Origin: Dyadobacter sp. CY345
GTDB taxonomy: Bacteria > Bacteroidota > Bacteroidia > Cytophagales > Spirosomataceae
Assembly (NCBI RefSeq): GCF_021502725.1
Contig: NZ_JAKFFS010000002.1
Span: 868,001-932,000 of the forward strand
Length of the DNA stretch: 64,000 nt
Direction: 5' to 3'
Under the pieces are notes generated by a model. It had not been told where the DNA came from. It saw nothing but the letters and a program-made list of their open reading frames with translations, and did no database searches. Position 1 is the first letter of the stretch. Each line of letters begins with the position of its first letter. Below are positions 60,000-64,000 of the stretch, one piece after another. A program made the translations under genes and the position numbers.

Positions 60000-62900
60000 A
60001 TGAATATTTCGGAATTATCGCTGAACCGGCCAGTACTTGCCGTGGTTATGAACCTTCTCATCATTCTTTTTGGTGTAGTTGGTTATAACTTTTTGTCACT
60101 ACGGGATTACCCCGCCATTGATCCCCCGATTGTCAATGTCCGCACCAGCTATACCGGTGCCAATGCCGACATCATCGAAAGCCAGATTACCGAGCCACTT
60201 GAAAAAAGTATCAACGGTATTCCCGGCATTAAAACGATCAGCTCCTCCAGCCAGATCGGAGCCAGTAATATTACGGTTGAATTTAACCTTGAAATAGACC
60301 TTGAAGCGGCTGCCAATGATGTGCGGGATAAAGTGAGTCAGGCTCAGCGGAATCTTCCACAGGATATTGATGCGCCGCCGGTAGTTAGTAAGGCCGATGC
60401 AAATAGTGATTTCATTTTGTTATTGGCCGTTCAAAGTCCATCGAAAGGCCTTTTAGAATTAAGTGAATATGCAGAAAATGTTTTGCAGCAAAGTCTCCAA
60501 ACCATTGATGGGGTAAGTGCGATTAATATTTTCGGTCAAAAACGTTACGCGATGCGTATTTGGATTGACCCGGATAAAATGAGTGCTTACAATGTTTCCT
60601 TTAATGACATTAACACTACGCTGAACGCAGAAAATGTCGAATTGCCGGCAGGTAAAATATACGGAAATCAGACGGAATTGACGATCCGTACGATGGGCCG
60701 CCTGACTACTGAAAAGGAATTTTCCGACCTTATAATCAGAAATGACAGTACTGGAATTGTCCGTTTGAGCAATGTTGCCAAAGTTGAGTTAGGTCCTGAA
60801 AACGAGGAGCAAAGCTGGAAATATAATGGGGTTTATGCAGTAGGTTTAGCAGTAATTCCGCAACCGGGAGCGAACTATGTAAAAATATCGGATACTTTCA
60901 ACGAGCGTTTAGCTGAAATTGCTAAAACGAATAAGTCAGATATCACTTTCAACGTCCTTATTGACAATACCCGTCTTGTTCGTCAGTCGGTGGAAGAAGT
61001 GGAAGAAACGCTGATCATTTCTTTTGGACTGGTTGTCATTGTAATTTTATTCTTCTTCCGGAATTTCCTGGTGGCCGTTCGCCCATTGATCGATATTCCA
61101 ATTTCGCTGGTTGCGACGTTTTTTGTCATGTATATGTTCGGTTTTTCAATCAACATTCTGACACTTTTAGGAATTGTTCTGGCAACGGGACTTGTGGTTG
61201 ATGATGGTATTGTAGTAACAGAAAATATTTTCCGAAAGCTCGAAGAAGGACTCCCCATTAGGGAAGCAGCATTAGAAGGTAGTAAGGAGATTTTCTTTGC
61301 GGTAATTTCTACTTCACTTACTCTGGCTGTGGTATTCCTTCCCGTAATTTTCCTTGAAGGTTTTGTAGGTAGTCTTTTCCGGGAGTTTGGAATTGTGGTA
61401 GCTTCTGCCGTATTGATTTCGGCATTTGTATCGCTTACGATCACGCCGGTTTTGAATGTTTATCTAAATAGAAAAGACTCAGGACATGGTTGGTTTTATA
61501 ACAAAACTGAACCATTCTTCACCGGAATGGAAAATGGTTATAACAGGCTGTTGAAAGGTTTTATCAAAGTTCGCTGGATGGCTTGGGTTCTGGTACTTGC
61601 CTGTGTAGGGTTAATTTATTTTACTTACACACATTTACAAAGTGAGCTGGCACCCATGGAAGACCGGAATAGTATTCGTCTGAATATGTCGGCACCAGAA
61701 GGAACGAGCTTTGATCAGATGCAAAGTATTTCTGATGAGGTTGTCAATTACCTGAATGATTCCATACCGGAACGCCAGTTTGTATTTTCTTCGACGCCTG
61801 GTTTTGGTGGTGCAGGTATGAATGCATCTTCGGGACGTATTGGTTTAGTACCATCATCTGATCGGATCAGGAGTCAGAATGACATTGCAACTGCTATAAA
61901 CAAGCAGCTTCCAAGATTCAACAACGCACGTATTTTTGCTGTTCAGGAACAAACGATTGCGGTGGGTATTGGGTCGCGTGGTGCGTTACCTGTACAATTT
62001 ATCCTGCAAAATCTCGATTTCGCCAAGTTAACCGAGGTTATGCCTAAATTCCTGGAAGAAGCCAGAAAAGATCCTGTTTTCCAGAATGTGGACGTTAACC
62101 TGAAATTTAACAAACCGGAGGTTTCTCTAACAATCGACCGGTTGAAGGCGAAAGATCTTGGCCTTTCCACAACGGACGTAGCTGCCACAATTCAGGGGGC
62201 ATTTAGCGGAAGACGATTGGCTTATTTTATCAGAAATGGTCAGCAATATCAGGTGATCGGCCAGGTACAACGTGCTGAACGCGACAAACCTGCTGATATT
62301 GAAAAACTCTATGTACGGAACAATCGCGGACAAAATATACCTTTAAGTGCAGTGGTTAAAATGGAAGAACAAAGCGGTCCGCCGACTTTGTATCATTATA
62401 ACAGATACAAAAGCGCGACAATTTCCGCTTCGCTTGTTGAAGGGAAAACGGTTGGGGACGGTGTTCTTGCGATGAGAAATATTGCCAATAAACTTCTGGA
62501 TGAAACTTTCCAAACTTCGCTGAGCGGACCTTCACGGGATTATGAAGAAAGTTCTTCGAACACAAGTTTTGCCTTTGGTCTAGCACTATTGTTGGTATAC
62601 CTGGTTCTTGCCGGTCAGTTTGAAAGTTTTACTGATCCGTTTATAATCATGATTACGGTTCCGCTAGCCCTGGCAGGAGCACTTTTGAGCTTGTACATTT
62701 TCAGCCTGACGATTAATATATTCTCGCAAATCGGTATGATTATGCTTATCGGGCTTGTAACTAAAAACGGTATTTTAATCGTGGAATTTGCCAATCAAAA
62801 ACGGGAGCTCGGGATGGAACGTCTTCCGGCGGTTATCGAATCAGCAACCCAGCGTCTGCGTCCGATTTTAATGACCAGCCTTGCGACTGCCTTTGGAGCG

Positions 62901-63092
62901 TTACCAATTGCTTTGAGCCTTGGTGCTGCTGCAACCAGTCGCGTCCCGCTCGGCGTCGTAATTGTAGGCGGTCTGACATTTTCTTTGATACTTACACTTT
63001 TCGTAATTCCGGCGATTTACACATTCATTTCGCCGAAAACCAATAAGCACAGAGAACAAACGGCGGCGGCAGAAGAAGCAGTTGTAGCCTAA
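60000..63092 (+). CDS. RND efflux pump, HAE1/AcrB type
   Basis: Inner-membrane proton-driven drug/proton antiporter, 1030 residues with the usual 12 membrane segments and two large periplasmic domains. Opening NISELSLNRPVLAVVMNLLIILFG and PAIDPPIVNVRTSYTGANADIIE fit; AQRNLPQDIDAPPVV is typical of the porter domain. The proton-relay region in segment 4 contains LATGLVVDDGIVVTENIFRKLEEG (Asp-Asp pair), and segment 10 has GLVTKNGILIVEFANQKR. Second gene of the efflux operon. Confidence 0.96.
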   Translation: MNISELSLNRPVLAVVMNLLIILFGVVGYNFLSLRDYPAIDPPIVNVRTSYTGANADIIESQITEPLEKSINGIPGIKTISSSSQIGASNITVEFNLEIDLEAAANDVRDKVSQAQRNLPQDIDAPPVVSKADANSDFILLLAVQSPSKGLLELSEYAENVLQQSLQTIDGVSAINIFGQKRYAMRIWIDPDKMSAYNVSFNDINTTLNAENVELPAGKIYGNQTELTIRTMGRLTTEKEFSDLIIRNDSTGIVRLSNVAKVELGPENEEQSWKYNGVYAVGLAVIPQPGANYVKISDTFNERLAEIAKTNKSDITFNVLIDNTRLVRQSVEEVEETLIISFGLVVIVILFFFRNFLVAVRPLIDIPISLVATFFVMYMFGFSINILTLLGIVLATGLVVDDGIVVTENIFRKLEEGLPIREAALEGSKEIFFAVISTSLTLAVVFLPVIFLEGFVGSLFREFGIVVASAVLISAFVSLTITPVLNVYLNRKDSGHGWFYNKTEPFFTGMENGYNRLLKGFIKVRWMAWVLVLACVGLIYFTYTHLQSELAPMEDRNSIRLNMSAPEGTSFDQMQSISDEVVNYLNDSIPERQFVFSSTPGFGGAGMNASSGRIGLVPSSDRIRSQNDIATAINKQLPRFNNARIFAVQEQTIAVGIGSRGALPVQFILQNLDFAKLTEVMPKFLEEARKDPVFQNVDVNLKFNKPEVSLTIDRLKAKDLGLSTTDVAATIQGAFSGRRLAYFIRNGQQYQVIGQVQRAERDKPADIEKLYVRNNRGQNIPLSAVVKMEEQSGPPTLYHYNRYKSATISASLVEGKTVGDGVLAMRNIANKLLDETFQTSLSGPSRDYEESSSNTSFAFGLALLLVYLVLAGQFESFTDPFIIMITVPLALAGALLSLYIFSLTINIFSQIGMIMLIGLVTKNGILIVEFANQKRELGMERLPAVIESATQRLRPILMTSLATAFGALPIALSLGAAATSRVPLGVVIVGGLTFSLILTLFVIPAIYTFISPKTNKHREQTAAAEEAVVA

Positions 63093-63132
63093 ATCCTAAA
63101 TCATTTAATCATCATAAGTCAATTGGTTTTGC

Positions 63133-64000
63133 ATGAACCCGTTATCAAACCTAAGTATTAGTATTAAAATTGCATTTTTTATGTTAATGACCGGTGCTCC
63201 GGCCATTTGTCAACAAAGCGCAGATTCGCTTAAAATCACTTTGGATGAGGCAATTTCCATCGCTTTGAAAAACAGTCTGGAAATTCAGATCGCCAAAAAT
63301 GATGTAGAAGCGAATACTATACTGAATAATTATGGTGTCGCCGGTGGGTTACCTCTAATTGCTGCGACGGCTTCTAACACAGAGCAAATTCAAAATATAA
63401 CCCAGGAACTTCAAACCGGCGGAGGAACCAGCCGGAGGGGAGCCGAAGGGAATAATACGCAGGCAGGTGTGACAGCCAGTATCCTTCTGTATAACGGAAA
63501 AAGGGTTGTGGCCACCAAAAAACGATTAGCTGAACTTCAATATCAAAGTAGCGAAATTTTGAATTCACAGATCCAAAACACGATCGCGGCAGTGATGACC
63601 AGTTATTACGACGTTGTTCGCCAGATTGGTTATATCAATACGGTACAATTTTCAATTGATGCATCTAAAAAACGACTGGAAATTATTCAGGTTCGTCAGG
63701 CTGCCGGGATGGCCAATAATGCCGACTTGTTTCAGGCTCAGATTGACCTTAATACATTAACCCAAACGCTGATAAATCAACAGCTCGCCGTAGATGTTGC
63801 CAAATCCGAATTTCTGAGACTGCTGGCACTTGATCCGAAATCGCCGCTTTCGATAAAAGATACAATTCTTGTAGATCAGGGTTTACAGATTGAAAATGTG
63901 CTGGATAAAATTTCTGTCAACGCTGATATCAAAGCGGCGGATAACCAGATCCGTATCGCAGAATTAATTGTGCGTGAAACAGCTGCACTGCGTTATCCGA
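63133..64000 (+). CDS. TolC-family outer-membrane efflux channel (3' partial)
   Basis: Frame open from ATG 63133 to the right edge (about 289 residues). A signal peptide ends near TGAPAICQQ; the mature part shows SLKITLDEAISIALKNSLEIQIAKND, the usual TolC/OEP start, and a later TVQFSIDASKKRLEIIQVRQAAGMANNADLFQAQIDLN with the heptad helices of the alpha-barrel. The full protein would be about 440-480 residues. Starts 41 bp after the pump gene, completing an adaptor-pump-channel operon. Confidence 0.93.
   Translation, partial: MNPLSNLSISIKIAFFMLMTGAPAICQQSADSLKITLDEAISIALKNSLEIQIAKNDVEANTILNNYGVAGGLPLIAATASNTEQIQNITQELQTGGGTSRRGAEGNNTQAGVTASILLYNGKRVVATKKRLAELQYQSSEILNSQIQNTIAAVMTSYYDVVRQIGYINTVQFSIDASKKRLEIIQVRQAAGMANNADLFQAQIDLNTLTQTLINQQLAVDVAKSEFLRLLALDPKSPLSIKDTILVDQGLQIENVLDKISVNADIKAADNQIRIAELIVRETAALRYP

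Noticed and set aside
60983-61444. 153-codon minus-strand frame inside the RND pump gene
   Set aside because: Antisense to membrane helices of the pump; Thr/Ser-rich translation without family resemblance.

Overview
The window looks like chromosomal DNA of a Bacteroidota bacterium, most likely an environmental Cytophagales/Spirosomataceae member of the Dyadobacter type. Evidence seen: a SusC/SusD pair, a LytS/LytTR-type regulatory pair, an RNase HI with a viroplasmin-like N-domain, PD40-OmpA and DUF1080/DUF6807 families, a few -7 boxes close to the Bacteroidota consensus TAnnTTTG, and little use of Shine-Dalgarno sites. The genus is inferred; no rRNA gene is present. About 52 protein genes, two tRNA-Asp genes, several intrinsic terminators and two clusters of palindromic repeats are described.

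Layout. (1) 1-9970, plus strand: a glycan-uptake and sugar-oxidation locus, comprising a SusC receptor (5' end cut by the window), a SusD lipoprotein, an exported TIM-barrel sugar isomerase-like protein, a double DUF1080 protein, a Tat-exported Gfo/Idh/MocA oxidoreductase and a DUF6807 protein. Together they resemble a periplasmic 3-keto-glycoside route: bind and import, oxidise C3, cleave. (2) 10058-15888: an M14 peptidase, unknown proteins, a lipase and a CPA1 antiporter. (3) 15911-29061, minus strand: a surface-glycan locus. Two transketolase half-subunits flank an epimerase-glycosyltransferase fusion, all with overlapping ends, followed by a polytopic membrane protein, an acyltransferase and a GT2; nearby are a GT39 enzyme, an SGNH-like protein and an 895-residue membrane-anchored propeller protein. 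(4) 29121-34089, minus: a PD40-OmpA protein, a DUF4038 protein, rpe and a Uma2 protein.

(5) 34238-47382, plus: housekeeping genes ligA, dapA, a class V aminotransferase, a NUDIX-winged-helix regulator, a MarC protein, a MazG-like protein, pepT, rnhA, trmN6, a GT2, ppa and prfC, many of them closely spaced. Non-coding stretches behind dapA (about 920 bp) and prfC (about 640 bp) carry the same nested inverted-repeat family. (6) 48024-56882: an Spy-like protein, two tRNA-Asp genes, Nif3 and zinc-ribbon genes, a TPR-like protein, radC, a DUF3298 lipoprotein containing a perfect 32-bp palindrome, the LytTR regulator and its kinase, and a histidine phosphatase. (7) 56968-64000, plus: a hotdog thioesterase with menF (menaquinone), then an RND efflux operon (adaptor, pump, TolC-type channel) whose last gene runs off the window.

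The best candidates for something undescribed are the transketolase/epimerase-GT operon with its WDDH/HNEHR membrane protein, and the repeat family with nested terminal inverted repeats.
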